Shown: positions 48,243 through 60,300, counted from the first letter of the stretch. The stretch: 64,000 bases of DNA from Kondoa malvinella (GCA_039545315.1 BCIM01000004.1:646643-710642), one strand, 5' to 3'. A program made the numbers and translations. The notes: generated by a model not told the origin, from the sequence alone.

Positions 48243-48525
48243 AAGGATCAGCCTCAAGATCACAAGGCTCTGTCTTGCTAAGTCCTGGATCCGATTTCGA
48301 CTTGACCCGCTCTCTCTCAACCTGAGTTCATCTGGACAGAGATAGTCGGAAGTTCCGGTCCGGGCCTCAACAGCCTTAGCAGAGTACAGCAAGCTAATGA
48401 TACATCAATCCTGTCTCGTTATCCTGTTTCCTCGGCCCAAGGCAAAGCCGCGTCGAATAGGCGGAATCCGAAACATCGTTCTGCCAGGCTGAGCTTCTTC
48501 CTGAGCAGGACCAGGTGCAGGAGCC

Positions 48526-50506
48526 TCAGATCCATCTTCCAAGTCTACTAGCAATCCCTTGAGCCATCTGTGTGATCCGCTTGACCGAGAACAGACCTTC
48601 TTCTTCTTGCGGCGGCTCATCATCCATATCAATCGTCAAAGCAGCAGAATGCCAGCCGCTGAAAGCCGCATTGCTATACAATCCATCAGCTGTGGCCAGC
48701 AACGCTAGTCGCAGACTCACAAGACAAACTTCTTGGTATAATCAATATCGAGGTGAGGCAAGAAATTGACCACTTCAGGTGCATCGAGACTAGTCCTGGG
48801 CGCTTGCATCACCCACTGAGGTGCTGGACCAGGAGGTGGCCTGACATTTCCATTGGCAACCTGTCGCTCTCCGAAAGGCAGGAGATTCGTGTTGCTGAAA
48901 CCATGTCCTAATGCACCAGATGAGTGTTGCTGAAGACCGCGGTCAGAAGATGGACCAAGCGAGGGTGAACCGAACTCACGCCCCAGGTAAGAAGACTACC
49001 AGAGTCCGTCAAAGCGCCAAAGTGATAGTCGCCCATAACCATTCTACTCATATCTAATCAGCTTCCATCTGGTCGAACTAGATGTGACACTCACTTGATA
49101 ACGCCTCTACCCTGCAAACCTGGCACGACATTGGGTTCATCGTCCGGTCCAGTCTCCCTCTTACCCATCAAGACGACCTGCTGTTCCTTCTCCTCCCCAA
49201 CAGACACCACAACGAAATGCTCGAAATGCGCCGAAACATGACTGATTCTCGCCCTTGGTTTGACTTGGAATCCTTGTAATCCAGCTATCCGATCCGAATC
49301 GCAGAAGAAGGGCATATACACCCAAGCTCGTTCGCCCGATTCGAAAGCTAATTGTAGCCGCTCCCTACTTCGCGCATCCATTCCTTCTACTCGATTGGAG
49401 TCTCGCTCAGTCGGTGGTGGTGGTAGATGAGCAGGATGAGGTAGCGCCGATACGTCAATCTTGAAGACGCGTGCTTCGTCTGAGAGGCAGATGAGGAATT
49501 CATCCCCTGATGCGATTTGGGTGATGCTTTCCTTCTCGTATGGTTCTGGTAGTTGAGGCAATTGCAAAGAAGGTACATCGAGTTGGAAGAGGGTGCCTTC
49601 TACTTCATGACCTTCAGAACCGAAACCTTGGCTCGATGCGGCGGATATAATACTGTTTTGCGATGGAGCATGATGAATGAAGACGGTGTTGCGCTTGTCT
49701 TTGCGAGTCAGAAGAGCGGAGAAGGACCAACCGCATGATATAGACAGGACGTGACCCCAACGAGATTGAGCGTCCCGTAGTTGTGCTATCCGACCCCATG
49801 AGCGAAATTCGTAGACTTGATTGTTCTTGTCCAGTGCCAGGACATGCGATCTTCCACAATCCAAAGCGACAGCGGGCGCAAGTAGATCAACAGGCAGTCG
49901 CCGAGGGGTGCGCTGAATCCGTCCGCTATCGGTATACGGCCCTTCAAACTCCCAAGCAGCATCCCCAGACATTTGCCCTTGGAACCAGATCTTGCCTGTC
50001 GCGTCTAGGAAATGAAATGACCATCCTCCAGCTACTATATCGACTATTTTGACACCTTTAGGTAATCTGAGGCGAGTCGGCTGCAGCAGGCCTCGGTAAG
50101 GTGGATTCTGGATCCCGCTGCGGCCATTCTGAGTACAGCCCCAGACATAGAGCTCAGGATGCGTGGCCTTTTGATACAGCTTCAGCCAGCCTTTCGACCG
50201 AGCAGCGTTGGACACGGGGAAATTGAGGTCATGCGAGAGCCGATAACGCCATAAGACTTCGCTCGTTCCAGTACCAGACTGCAGAATGAGAGAGTGGAAA
50301 GCTTTAGAAGTGGATCCCAAAGCTACGAGAGACGGCGCATCCAGGCAGGGCAGCAAGTCGTGAACGATTATGTCGACAGGGAGGTCCGACAAGGCCAAAT
50401 ACGCCATGTCTTCAACTGCTAGAGGGTATCTCGTGTGCTGCTGTGTCAGGTATTCTCGAAGCTCAGGTATCACCGGCAGCTGTAGTACGTGGCTGATAGA
50501 TGACAA
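48526..50506 (-). CDS. F-box protein with RCC1 repeats (SAF1/Pof9-like SCF substrate receptor)
   Basis: A minus-strand gene from ATG 50506. The long first exon encodes an F-box near residues 40-80 (LSDLPVDIIVHDLLPCLDAPSLVALGSTSKAFHSL), then RCC1-type blades: ELYVWGCTQNGRSG, KIVDIVAGGWSFHFLDATGKIWFQG, ALDCGRSHVLALDKNNQVYEF, HVLSISCGWSFSALLTRKD and GDYHFGALTDSGSLLTWG. This is the layout of yeast SAF1, which targets enzymes for SCF ubiquitination. Short introns lie near 49090, 48985 and 48720. The last exon ends SGWHSAALTIDMDDEPP..., with TGA at 48528-48526. A neighbouring frame reading on to about 48405 also looks coding, so the C-terminus may be longer by an unresolved splice. Confidence 0.78.
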
Positions 50507-50801
50507 GCTGTTGGCGTGCTTGGGCAGACTGCTTGCCCCGTTTCAGCGACCCGTTTGAGCCTGTACTATACACCGAATTGTGCTTCGTTATTGTCTAATG
50601 CTCTTGCTGCTCTGCACTCTTATCTTTGCACGAATCAGATGTCGTTCAAGCGGTGCATGCAGTGTCGTTCCTTTACGTATGAAGCTTCACTCGTCTGTCT
50701 CTTATCGTTCTGCTCTTCTTCTCTACCACCGCGTATCTATGTTCAGCTGCTTTACGCGCAACAAGAGCGTTTATCCCACGCTAGAAGAAAAATATAGCAT
50801 C

Positions 50802-52166
50802 ATGAATGTGATAGTCTTAGGAGCTGGCGTCAGTGGACTCTCGACCGCGTACGAATTTCTACAAGCCTACCCTGGCGCTTCTTGTACTGTCGTGGGAGAG
50901 ACGCTGCCAGGCGATGAAGCTAATGAGCACTATGCCTCATATTGGGTTGGTAATCACCTTGTCGCGGCAGATTCAGCTGACCATACAGTAGGCAGGAGCA
51001 GCTATGGCTGGCTGTGGTATCGATCCGGGCATGTCTGACCTTATGCGCGGTCAGTATCAAGCATCTATATCGCGGTAACAGCTAAAAGAGTGTAGATTGT
51101 TCAATTGCGACTGGCAAGAGATGTGCAGACTTGGTCGCAAAATATCGAGACATTCCTCTAGCGAAAGCGCGAGAAACGGTAGGCGCAATCTACCGCCTAC
51201 CTTACTGGTTTGACGTTCAGTGTTTTAGGATCTTTTCGTCAATAGTCGGCGAGCTGAAGGCGAAGAATGCTTGAAAAGAGCCAAAAGCAAGGCTCCAAAT
51301 GTAGGCTTGCCGCTAGCTGTATTGTCAACATGGCTGAATGCATCAAACAGGTGAAAGAAATTCCTTCTTCCGGCTTACCTGCAGACATCGCCGCAGGCTA
51401 CACCTTTGATGGCTACAGCTTTGATCCACCTCGATACCTACTCTGGTTACGAAGGCATCTCGAAGCATCCGGCGTCACCTTTGTCAAGCACAAAGTCTCC
51501 TCGATTGAAGAGGCCGCAACATTCAACTCTCGCGGACGAGTCGACATCATTTTCAACTGCACTGGTACCGGCAGTATTGATCTAGCTGACGTGAAGGATA
51601 CTGCTCTATCAAAGAAGGAGACATATGCTTTGATCGTCAAAGCACCTTGGTTGGCTGGCAAGACCACTATAGGCTACACTGAAGAGGGGACACAAGGCGT
51701 CATCGCGAGACCAGGAGGCACAGTCCATCTTGGCGCAGCCAATCTAAAAGACGCTCGCTCGCCGAAGTGAGCTCGTTCAGAGATGGCTCCTTTCCTCCGC
51801 CTGATGTCTCCCTAGCCGAGCTCAACTTATTATGGAGAAGTCTTTCAAGATCTGTCCCGCCCTGTCGATCAAAGACAGTCTAGAGATTGTCGAGCAAAGT
51901 ACAGCTTATATCCCGTGTCGAAAGACTGGTCTGCGGGTCGAGCGCGAGGTCAACGGTGCGTCACTTTCCGTTGTACAGACGCAGGCTGACTTCAGATACC
52001 AGAGCTCAAAGACGGCTCGTCGGTCATAGTCATTCATAAGTGAGCCGACAAGTACTCCTGTAACATCCTGCTGAAACTGAACAGCTACGGACATTGCGGA
52101 AATGGCTACGAGATGAGCTTTGGTAGTGCACAGAAAGCTGTACAATTGACACAGACGTGTTTCTGA
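50802..52166 (+). CDS. D-amino-acid oxidase family flavoenzyme
   Basis: FAD-dependent peroxisomal-type oxidase. The start reads MNVIVLGAGVSGLSTAYEFL, the Rossmann GxGxxG motif. Later exons read AGYTFDGYSFDPPRYLLWLRRHL, VDIIFNCTGTGS, VIARPGGTVHLGAANL, KICPAL...TAYIPCRKTGLRVERE and HNYGHCGNGYEMSFGSAQKAV, in family order. Three 3' introns were placed: one after DARSP (about 51769), then one after VEREVN (about 51955) and one in HN|YGH (about 52041). The segment 51000-51340 holds several possible introns that could not be settled. The terminal signature differs from the usual GHGG, as GHCG, and the 'G(F/L)RPxR' substrate motif reads AYIPCR. No C-terminal SKL was seen (ends QTCF). Confidence 0.7.
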
Positions 52167-52754
52167 ATGCAATGCATAAGAGTGAGTGCCTGTCTATCCG
52201 CCTCAGCCTTCAGCCTTGGTTCGCATGCTCCCATAGCTGGCTTTCTTCAAGGCTTCTAGGCAGCTTCATAGCCTCTGGACTGCTCGAAGCTTGACAAGTT
52301 GAAATTGTTAAAGACGAACGTCGAACACGGTCACAGAGCAAAGGAAGCACGCGGAGTAGCACAAGGGTTTGAGAGCATGTATCTCGTCTCAAGGTCTGTC
52401 TTGACTGACACCTTGCTGGTCGAAAGTGCTCAAGCCATTGCAGAATTGCAGATCCATTGCTAGGCATCGCTTCAGGCGTCTGTACGCTTACCACAAAGAC
52501 TCTATGCTCACTCTAATAGCCGTACAGTCGCTTTTGTTGTGTATGAGCGGCATCCAAGGACGAACAGAGATGAAGCGCATCGTTTACCTGCGTTGATCGC
52601 TAGATGGAGGGAAGCGAGGTTGGAGACTGTCGCTATTCGGGCAACGCAAAGGAAGGAGCAAGCATCGAGCGCGACGACAGATGAGCGGGTATGAGGGGCA
52701 TTTAGGGCAGTGTAAATATCATTGTGCATATTCGCAGCTGTACTACCTTTTCAT
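52167..52754. other. Convergent intergenic region
   Basis: 588 bases between the D-amino-acid oxidase stop and the U2AF stop. Two 70-95 codon ORFs on the minus strand show no motif. Nothing else was recognised. Confidence 0.4.
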
Positions 52755-54813
52755 TCAGGCAATCATTATGTCCTCCTGCATAGCAAAATCAGCACGGCCT
52801 TAATCTGCAAAGAAAGGACATACAGCAGCATGAGCGCAAATGACGACTCTGCCGCCAAAGGCTCTTCCAGCAATCGCGTTCATTGCTTTCTTTGTCGATT
52901 CTGTGCTGTCAAACATCTGTGTAACGTTCATCGCCTTAGTCTCAAAACAATGATCAAAGAGCAGCGGAACACGCACCACAAACACTTTGCCCAAGTTTGG
53001 TACAGATTCGCTCGCCCTGCTATCCATTCGACCAGCGTCGTTCTGTTTTCACTGTATCAGCCAGACTCTTGACTTATATGCAAAAGACATACTTTGATCG
53101 GTCTAGGAATGCGCACTTCCAGTACCTCTCCATACCTCCCACACTCTTCCTTAACATCTTCCATAATTTCCTCGTAATCCAAATCATCCACCAATTCTTC
53201 CGCTGTCACCATGTTCAACATTTGCAACACTCTAGTAGGTACTCCTTGAGATCCAGCACTAGCTAAAACAGAGGGCGCTAATCGAGCGACAGTGGTAGTG
53301 ATATCGCCTGAAGGAGGTAATCCACCACCTGCGTTGGACCGACCGCCTTGTTGGCCTATAGAAGCCCGTTGGACTACTAGGTAGCGGTCGCCCAATTCCA
53401 TTCCGTTCAGACCTTGACATGCTAGATCAGTGACTTCTGGGTCCAAGTACTCGGCGAACGCAAAGCCCTACAGCGAGCGTCAGCGAGTTCCGACGAAACA
53501 GAGCTTAGAGTATACCTTTGACGCGCCGTTCATCTCCTTGACCAAATTGAAGGCTTTCACTTCACCAAACGATTTGAGCAATTCAATAACTTGATCTTCA
53601 GTAAGGTAGGATGGTAGACCACCGATAAAGATCTTCCATGGATTGTCTGGTACATTGGTCGACACCACACCAGGTACATGCATGGCAGACATGAATTCGT
53701 TGCCGAGGTAATCTTTCGGTCTGCGAATTTGCAACATTTTGCCTTGAAACATGATGCCATCGAACGACATTGCTGAAGAAGCTTCATCTGATGAGCGGAA
53801 TTCCAAGAAGGCATAACTCTTTTCGTGGTTGACTTGAACGGAAATGACTGGGTTGGCAGATTCGACTTCAACTTTATCATCTTGGGCAAAGTTCATTTCC
53901 CTCATTTTGGCATTGAAGAATTCGGCAATGTTTTCTTCTGTTCCTTCTGCGGTGATGCTGCCTACGTAGAGACGACGAGCTTGTCGAGCATAAGTGATGC
54001 CAGGTGGTAAATTGTCTTCGAGCGTGCCGTAAGCCATAGGTGGGAGACTGCCTTCTCCCATCGCGCCGATGTTCAAGAAGGAAGGAGGGAGCTGCGGTCT
54101 GTTCTGTCCTGGTAGATTGAAACGGCCTGTCCAATAGAGTTTCCAAACATGAGCAAGACTCAAGCAAAGGAGACTAGACGAACCAGTCATTTTCGCCTGC
54201 AGAGGAGTGACCTGCTCGAACCCAGGTGGTCTAACATCCCAAGCAGTCCTAGGTCTCTTGCGCTTTGAGATCGGGATAGTTCCTTCTGGCGTTGCGCTCC
54301 TCCTCTTCGTGCCAAAGATATCATTATCGCCTTCTTTACCAGCGTCTCTCCCACCGCCTCCACCACCTCTCGGCGGACCAGCACGACCTCTATCATCCCT
54401 TCTCTCGTCCCTTCTAGGCGGAGGTCTTCGATCATCATACCGACGTTCTTCATACTTCTCCCTAGATCTAGGTCTTCTCTCCCTCTCACGCTGCTCACGA
54501 TCTCTATCTCTTGTTCTGTCACGTTCACGATCTCTGTCACCACCTCGGTCGCTTCTATCTCTGTCGGACCTTTCGCGAGAACGAGATCTCCGTCTTGAGC
54601 TTCGGTCCTCGTCTCGACTGCTGCGGTGCGAGCGTCGTTCTGACAAAGCAGTCAGCTGGGTTCTAAGGTTTATGAGCAGGCAGGCCTAACCTTTTTCGTC
54701 GTCGCCTTTAGTGAATCCCGCCAGAGCAGAACTCAGGAATTCAGCGGCTGTCAACACGAACGATCCGTATCAGTCATATACGTCAAGTCGTGACAGGCTA
54801 TGCACGCACACAT
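52755..54813 (-). CDS. Splicing factor U2AF large subunit (U2AF65)
   Basis: Eight coding exons (54813-54810, 54747-54691, 54639-54184, 54126-53516, 53467-53093, 53042-52977, 52916-52824, 52775-52755) give 1683 bases, 560 aa, in phase. The first coding exon is just ATG plus one base. The protein binds the polypyrimidine tract at 3' splice sites with U2AF35. It has an Arg/Ser/Asp-rich RS domain (residues about 20-100), a linker with KRKRPRTAWDV, RRM1 (RRLYVGSI...YAFLEFRS), RRM2 (WKIFIGGLPSYLTEDQV...GFAFAEY) and a C-terminal UHM (LNMVTAEELVDDLDYEEIMEDVKEECGRYG...GKVFV...GRAFGGRVV). The last 7-codon exon was placed by a GTATGT...TATGCAG 48-base intron and is the least certain part. Confidence 0.9.
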
Positions 54814-55054
54814 GATGTATCGTCTTGCTTGTTTAGCTTAAGAGGTGGATTGAGTGAGAAGTTCAGAAGGTCATGTCGGCTTGTACGGCATGTCAACCCG
54901 AGATATGGCAGTCAAGTCGAGGAGGAAGGCGAACGGAACAAAGCAGTAGTGCTATAGGTATGCTGATGCTGTGCAATGCAATCCCAATGCCTTTCCTCTT
55001 TCACTTCTATCGTGTCATGAATTTCCAACATCAACTTTTGCTGCCTCCTACATT

Positions 55055-55672
55055 TTAGACGGTAGTGTCGTTTGACTCGGCAGCCTTGTCGAGACTGGCC
55101 ATGAATTGCGAATCACCGTGGTTCTGAGCGGCAGTACCGGCGGCTAGGGCTGAGAGACAATATCAGCCTCCGCAACAAACGCTGCGTTGCTACAGGCCTA
55201 CCTTCAACAGAGTTAGGGTCTGCTGCATGCTTGTCGGTGACGGCGTTGTGACCCTCTGCGAAATCATTGGCGTGCTATAATCACATCACATCATCAGATT
55301 CCTTCATGTCAATGTCGTATGTACTCACGGAGAAAGTGCTCTTTCCAGCACCTGGTAGACCTTTCTCCTGGTCATGGCTACTCATCATAATCAGCAGATA
55401 TACACAACCTGTAAGAGAATAGAAGCTCACTCTGCCTGAGGTGCGTTAGGGTCCTTGACACCAGTGTCCTTCATGACAAGGTTGGAAGCGTCAGAGCCGG
55501 TAGCTGTACGCTCATCAGCCTCTTGCTCTCTCTAGCGCTTGCGATCGAACTCACCGCCGACTTCAGCGGTCTGCCAATGCCAAATGTCAGTCAAATGTTC
55601 CAGCAAAGGTAAATGGACACCCACGGTAGCGTTAGCTGGGACAGAGTTGACGTCTACAGGTTTAGTGGCCAT
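55055..55672 (-). CDS. Small hydrophilic protein of unknown function (about 105 aa)
   Basis: Five very short exons on the minus strand can be read from ATG 55672 to TAA 55057-55055. They encode MATKPVDVNSVPANAT..., TAEVG, ATGSDASNLVMKDTGVKDPNAPQA, HDQEKGLPGAGKSTFS, HANDFAEGHNAVTDKHAADPNSVE and AAGTAAQNHGDSQFMASLDKAAESNDTTV. The second exon is about 16 bases. The composition (Ala, Asn, Asp, Gly, Lys, few hydrophobics, no cysteine) is that of hydrophilin- or stress-type proteins, but no family was recognised. GAGKST resembles a P-loop by chance; the protein is far too small and lacks a fold for it. The conserved spacing of five good introns argues that it is a real gene. Confidence 0.6.
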
Positions 55673-56454
55673 CTTTCAAGTGTTGATTGGTGGTGTGAGG
55701 ACTAGAAAATTCCTAGACCTCAAGGCCTCAAGTTGGAGCATGACGTCGAGCGGTGTTGTCTGCTTTGCCTTTACGTGCTCGTGCTTTGCGACTCTGTGCT
55801 TCACTTGCGATGTCGTGTCTGTGCATGCCGTCCTCTGTAGTCTTCTTGTAAAGTCTCCGTAGAATGACACTCTGAGTTCCAGTGCAAGTGTCGAGCCAAG
55901 GTCATTCTCAGCTCTCAGCAGCACTCAAGTGTGCATGCCATTGAGTAACGCTTCCTGCATTTCCTGCAGCGGCACAATTCCCGCTCAAAGAGCACGCAAG
56001 TCACGCATGCTCTCACCCAAATCCTTAAAGACCTCGTCCAAGTCCTCCTTCGCTCCAGATTGACCAATACGAGATGTAATGTTCCCAAGTCGCATGGCGC
56101 TTAGTTCGAAAGCTCTATGACTCACCTGTACTCGGGCAACTATGTTGCACCGACAGAAATTCGCCGACCAGCGGCAAGGGTCACCGAGGTGTGCGGTCTA
56201 CTCAACTGCCCGACCTCTGCGCCCTTATATATATACACATACTGCTCGATAGGCCCAGTGTCATATCGCATTTGCGGGCGCGCTTACAAAAAATGATCGC
56301 TTTTGTATCTGCGATCGCATTGAGCTGCGCTCTTCCCATCTGTACCACTTGCGTCAGTTGGTGCTCGACTACCCTCCATGCACTGAAGGGACGAACCTGC
56401 TTTCCATACCACTTCACTTCCCTCCAACTCGTTGCCCTTCTCTCCCATGCCTAA
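55673..56454. other. Intergenic region before the unknown element
   Basis: About 780 bases, with ORFs on both strands but no recognised domain. A short run reading TATATATATACACATAC near 56230 is the only simple sequence seen. Confidence 0.35.
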
Positions 56455-59400
56455 TCATGGGATCCGACGGACATACCGAGACACACCAGGTGCTCGGTTT
56501 GCCCATCGTGCAATGGCTGCTGCTGAAGGAGGAATGTAATGCCCAGTTTGATTGTTGTATGCTGGTCTGCGTGAGCCGCTATAGATCGCGGCTATTGCCA
56601 GNGACCTTTCGAGATCAGAGGACGCAACATCGCGGTGTATAGGGACTGAGAATTGCATAGGATCGCCGTTCTGGATTTCGGCGGCAGTCCAATTGTCACC
56701 GTTNGCGTCCACGGCGAGCTGGAACTCTTGGCACTGATGTCGGAAGCCTGCAGCGGTGCCATGCGTAGACAGTTGAATCCTATGCGTAGGTCGGTATTGC
56801 AGAGTGGGGTGAAGCACTGATGTGAGACCGATCACTACTTTCGNGATTGCATCCACACAGTATCTTTGCCTATGCGATGTCTTGCGTAATGTGCCATCAG
56901 GATTCCTCTGCAGCCTGAGCATTTTCGTTCTGGTTGGTGTCAGAATGGAATTCAACTAAAGTCAGTGATCAGGCTTACCTGTGATCGTCATCGTTGCAGT
57001 AGTGGCCAAGGGTATTCGCTTTCCGCAGCTTGACGTCTGGCAGACCGCTGACTGGATCGTTCGGCGTTGCTATGGCTGGAGGAGGTAATCCAAGATCAAT
57101 ATTGGGCTGTGCTATTGGATCTTGAGTGCTGGTACCGGTTTCTGGGACCATCAAAATGGTGCATCCAATGTCTGCCAGATGCTTGACCATGCCCTGCGTT
57201 GACTTAGCTTGGTTTCTACGCAATGAGTGCAGTGCTTACTAGTCCTCTCGCAGGTGGTTGACCAGCAGCCCATGCTCCTGTTCCGTCAGTCCCGGTCGCA
57301 ATGAGCGGTGGATTGGCCATCCACGTTTGCCGTTGATGCCGAGTTGTTTTGCGCTTCCGCTTTCTTGTGTTTTTCCTCCTCTCTTTTTTGTTCTTCTTGA
57401 TCACAGTACTTTCGAGCTTGTTGACGCGTTGCCTTACTCAGCCAGTTGGATTCCCCATAGAAGGCGTCAAGCGGCACATGGTGGCGGGCTATGCGCTTGT
57501 TTTCTTCAAACATAGATGCTGCGTCAGCGCCTTTGTATACGTGTCGGTGAGCTCGCAAATCTTGCATCCTTTCGTCGGCACAATTAAATAGGCCTTGTCA
57601 TTCCTTCTGCGCGCTTTCTCCATTTGGTTGTGACGCGATGCGCCAATCATCATCTGCGTATGACTCTTCTTGACGCGGATTGAAGTAGATTGGAACGCTT
57701 CCTTGCATTGACGCGTTCGGTTTGTGTGCTGTTGCGCAGTAATATTGCCTGCTTGAGCATCTTGATCAATTGCCAGCTTCTGCGCCACCATGACTTGATG
57801 AGCGGTGTCTCGGTGCGCATACGACAGTGCAACATGTTCCTTCTGCCCGAAATCGGCACCAGCTAGGACGCGATTGACAAGTATGGCAGGAGGTGGGAGG
57901 ACTGGAGCTCTAGATAGGTGAGAGATGGATCCAGTGTGCGATGTGCCAGGGTAGACTTCACTTGGATGAGGGACGAGCTTGTTTTTCAACTCCCGATGAA
58001 TGTCTTCGACTGGATGGAACCGAGTTTGGTCTGTGTACGGTTGTTGTCGCCTGCGCCTATCGGTCGTGCTGGCCAGAGTCATCGTTACCGACATACCAGT
58101 CTTGCCGGTGGTGGATATTCCAAGCTTGTCGATCTTCATCGCTTCACCAAACTTCCGATAAGTCTGCGTATCGACGTTGAACCGATTGTTGCGACGGGCA
58201 AAGTGAAAAAAGTGAAACCACATTATGCGGCGGATTTCGGCTTTCTTGTTCGCTCTGTTGCTCCCAAGACCTTTGATGATCGCTTCCGTCACGATGACCA
58301 TGCGCGGATTAGCCGCCTAAACAAAAATCAGAATACACAAGGACAGAATAACGTTGGACTCACTGTGTTGATGTTGATTCGCAGCTTGTGCGCTGGTATG
58401 CCAGGAATACCAGCTCTGCTCGCGGTGAGTGCTGGTATAACGCTGCCCATGAAGGCCCCCGAGTCTAGGTAGATGGGTGCTCTGGCGAACTTGGTAGCCA
58501 TGGGGAACAAGGTTGGGCCTGGCAGACTGCCTTCTTCCTCTGGGTCCAGTCCACTCATCCGATATCTGGAGACTTGCATATAGCGCAGTAGGGGCAGCGT
58601 CCGGATGCAGAGCTCTTCGTTGCCCTTAAGGAGAAACCTCCACTTGTGGAACTTGTAAAGTTGGTTTTCAAGCGCTGCGGTGTGCACGTGCCCTTGCGGA
58701 GGAGGTAGAATGTTGTTGTATTGGTTCGTGATGGGACTCAGCGCGAAAACAAGAAGTTCGTGAACACCTTGAAGGAGACGACAAAGGTAGCGACGCAAGT
58801 TCAGCGACAGCCAACGACCGGAGTCCATCTGAAACATTGTGTGGTTTATCGTCAGCGGATGAAGACCTTGCCCTTCTTTGATGAACGCTGGTTCCAGGCA
58901 GATTTTGATGCGGCGGATGATTTGACGTTTCTTGCGGTTGGACATCCTTGTGAGTTTGGAGTTCATCGTGTCTTCTATCCATAGATGCAGCATTGTCGTC
59001 ATATTGAGTACGATGTGCGTTTTCAGGTTGCCGAATAGCTTTCCTCGAAGCAGCTGAAAGAGGGCTGTGTGATTGCGGCCAGGATACGGGTTATTGTTGT
59101 GAAATTCTTGCAAGTTGTATCTGGTAATCTTGCTGTCGCCTTGGATAACGAGGCCATCACCATAGTTTGTTTGGGCTGCCAGCATTCCGCCGCGGAAAGC
59201 GCGGATGTAGATTTGTCCGAAGTCCCCGGTGATTGATGGATAGTCCGTGGCGACGGTCTTGATACATGCATAGTAAAGAGAGGCGTCGTGCTTGATGAAT
59301 CTGCCATTGCCATCGCGCAGCGGTAGTATACGCGCGTTGTGTAATATGTAGTGGTTGGCGCGCGGTCGCAAATCGATGACGTAGTCCACGCGAAGGTTGC

Positions 59401-59647
59401 CTAGCAAAACAGGCGTCGCTTCTCGCCTGAATTTGCCATGCTGGACCAAGAAGCTGTCCAGGCCGATTGTCTGGACTTGAGCTGCCAACGACATCACCGG
59501 CTCGACCAGTTCGTCCGTGCATTTGGCCAACGCAGTGAGTTCGGCCTTGAGGCGTCGACCTTCAAATTTGTCGAAGTTGGCGGAGTTTATGCAATTTTTG
59601 ACTGATCCGAGCTGTCGAACGAACGGCGTTTCGATGCCGGAAGCCAT
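56455..59647 (-). mobile_element. Unrecognised multi-exon coding unit, probably part of a repeated element
   Basis: A nearly continuous minus-strand coding block. It starts at ATG 59647 with a 439-codon ORF (RVDYVIDLRPRANHYILHN, GDFGQIYIRAFRGGML, RMSNRKKRQIIRRIKIC). A 47-base intron near 58369-58323 (GTGAGT...TTTAG) joins it to AANPRMVIVTEAIIKGLGSNR and HVALSYAHRDTAHQVMVAQK. Further frames follow (ARHHVPLDAFYGESNWL..., KHLADIGCTILMVPETG) and the end at 56455 (WANRAPGVSRYVRR). Later frames shift more often than introns explain, so part may be decayed. No reverse transcriptase, integrase, DDE transposase, helicase or YR signature was recognised. Three isolated n bases (56581, 56704, 56843) are like those in the inverted repeat and suggest a multi-copy sequence. 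Calling it mobile is inference. Confidence 0.35.
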
Positions 59648-59849
59648 AACGAATAGTGGTAGTCGTATGAGACGATTGAAACGATACGCAGAGGACGAAT
59701 AGCAAGAAAAGAAAAGCGAGAAAGATGCCAGTCAAGCACGGGAGGAGTTTGCGCCCACGAAATACAATGACGAGAGATGAGGGGGTCCCGCGTTCGGTAT
59801 GAGGAAAGTAGATCAATTGCCCTTCAAGTAGAATGCCACTAGAAAGCGG

Positions 59850-60099
59850 AGCCTGTAGATTCGTTAGCCTTGATCGATGCTCCTTTGTTGTTGAACTCAC
59901 TGGTTTGCCAATCTTCGCAAATGGGTATGGTTACCGCACAAATCCCTGATCCCCAGTCCTGCTCCCAACCTATGCCCAAAGTAGCCTCTGTCAGATGAAT
60001 AGCTGTGAGCCTTTCGTGTTTAGGTTCGAAACACGAAATGTACCTAGTCAGACCGAATCCTCTGCGTTGTTGAATCTCGTCTGCCGTCGTACACGGCAT
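59850..60099 (-). CDS. Possible small gene upstream of the unknown unit
   Basis: From ATG 60099 the minus strand reads MPCTTADEIQQRRGFGLTRY, then FEPKHERLTAIHLTEATLGIGWEQDWGSGI and ends near a GTGAGT site at about 59900; spliced on, it would close after a few codons. Alternatively it is a 5' exon of the unit that starts at 59647. The next stretch encodes a strongly hydrophobic segment (LTGIFLAFLFLLFVLCV) in another frame. No family recognised. Confidence 0.3.
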
Positions 60100-60300
60100 C
60101 CAGGCTGATACGAGAAGGCCGCAGCGCAGCGTTGCAGAACAAAAGGGCTGAAAAGGAGAAACACGCGAGACAAAAGAAACGCAACACACAAAAGAATCGG
60201 GAAATCGAATGAGCAGCTGGAGATGATATTATGTTACAGGCTATGCTACTAGCTGTCGCATGAACACTGGGACCAGTCTTGCCGCGCGTCGTCGTTTCAA

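Noticed and set aside
55055..55672. P-loop GTPase call from GAGKST in the small hydrophilic protein
   Set aside because: The protein is only about 105 residues, hydrophilic, and lacks any other nucleotide-binding motif.
57918..58472. 184-codon plus-strand ORF opposite the unknown unit
   Set aside because: The minus strand shows a longer reading frame with a clean intron. The plus ORF crosses that intron and has no motif, so it is treated as a shadow.
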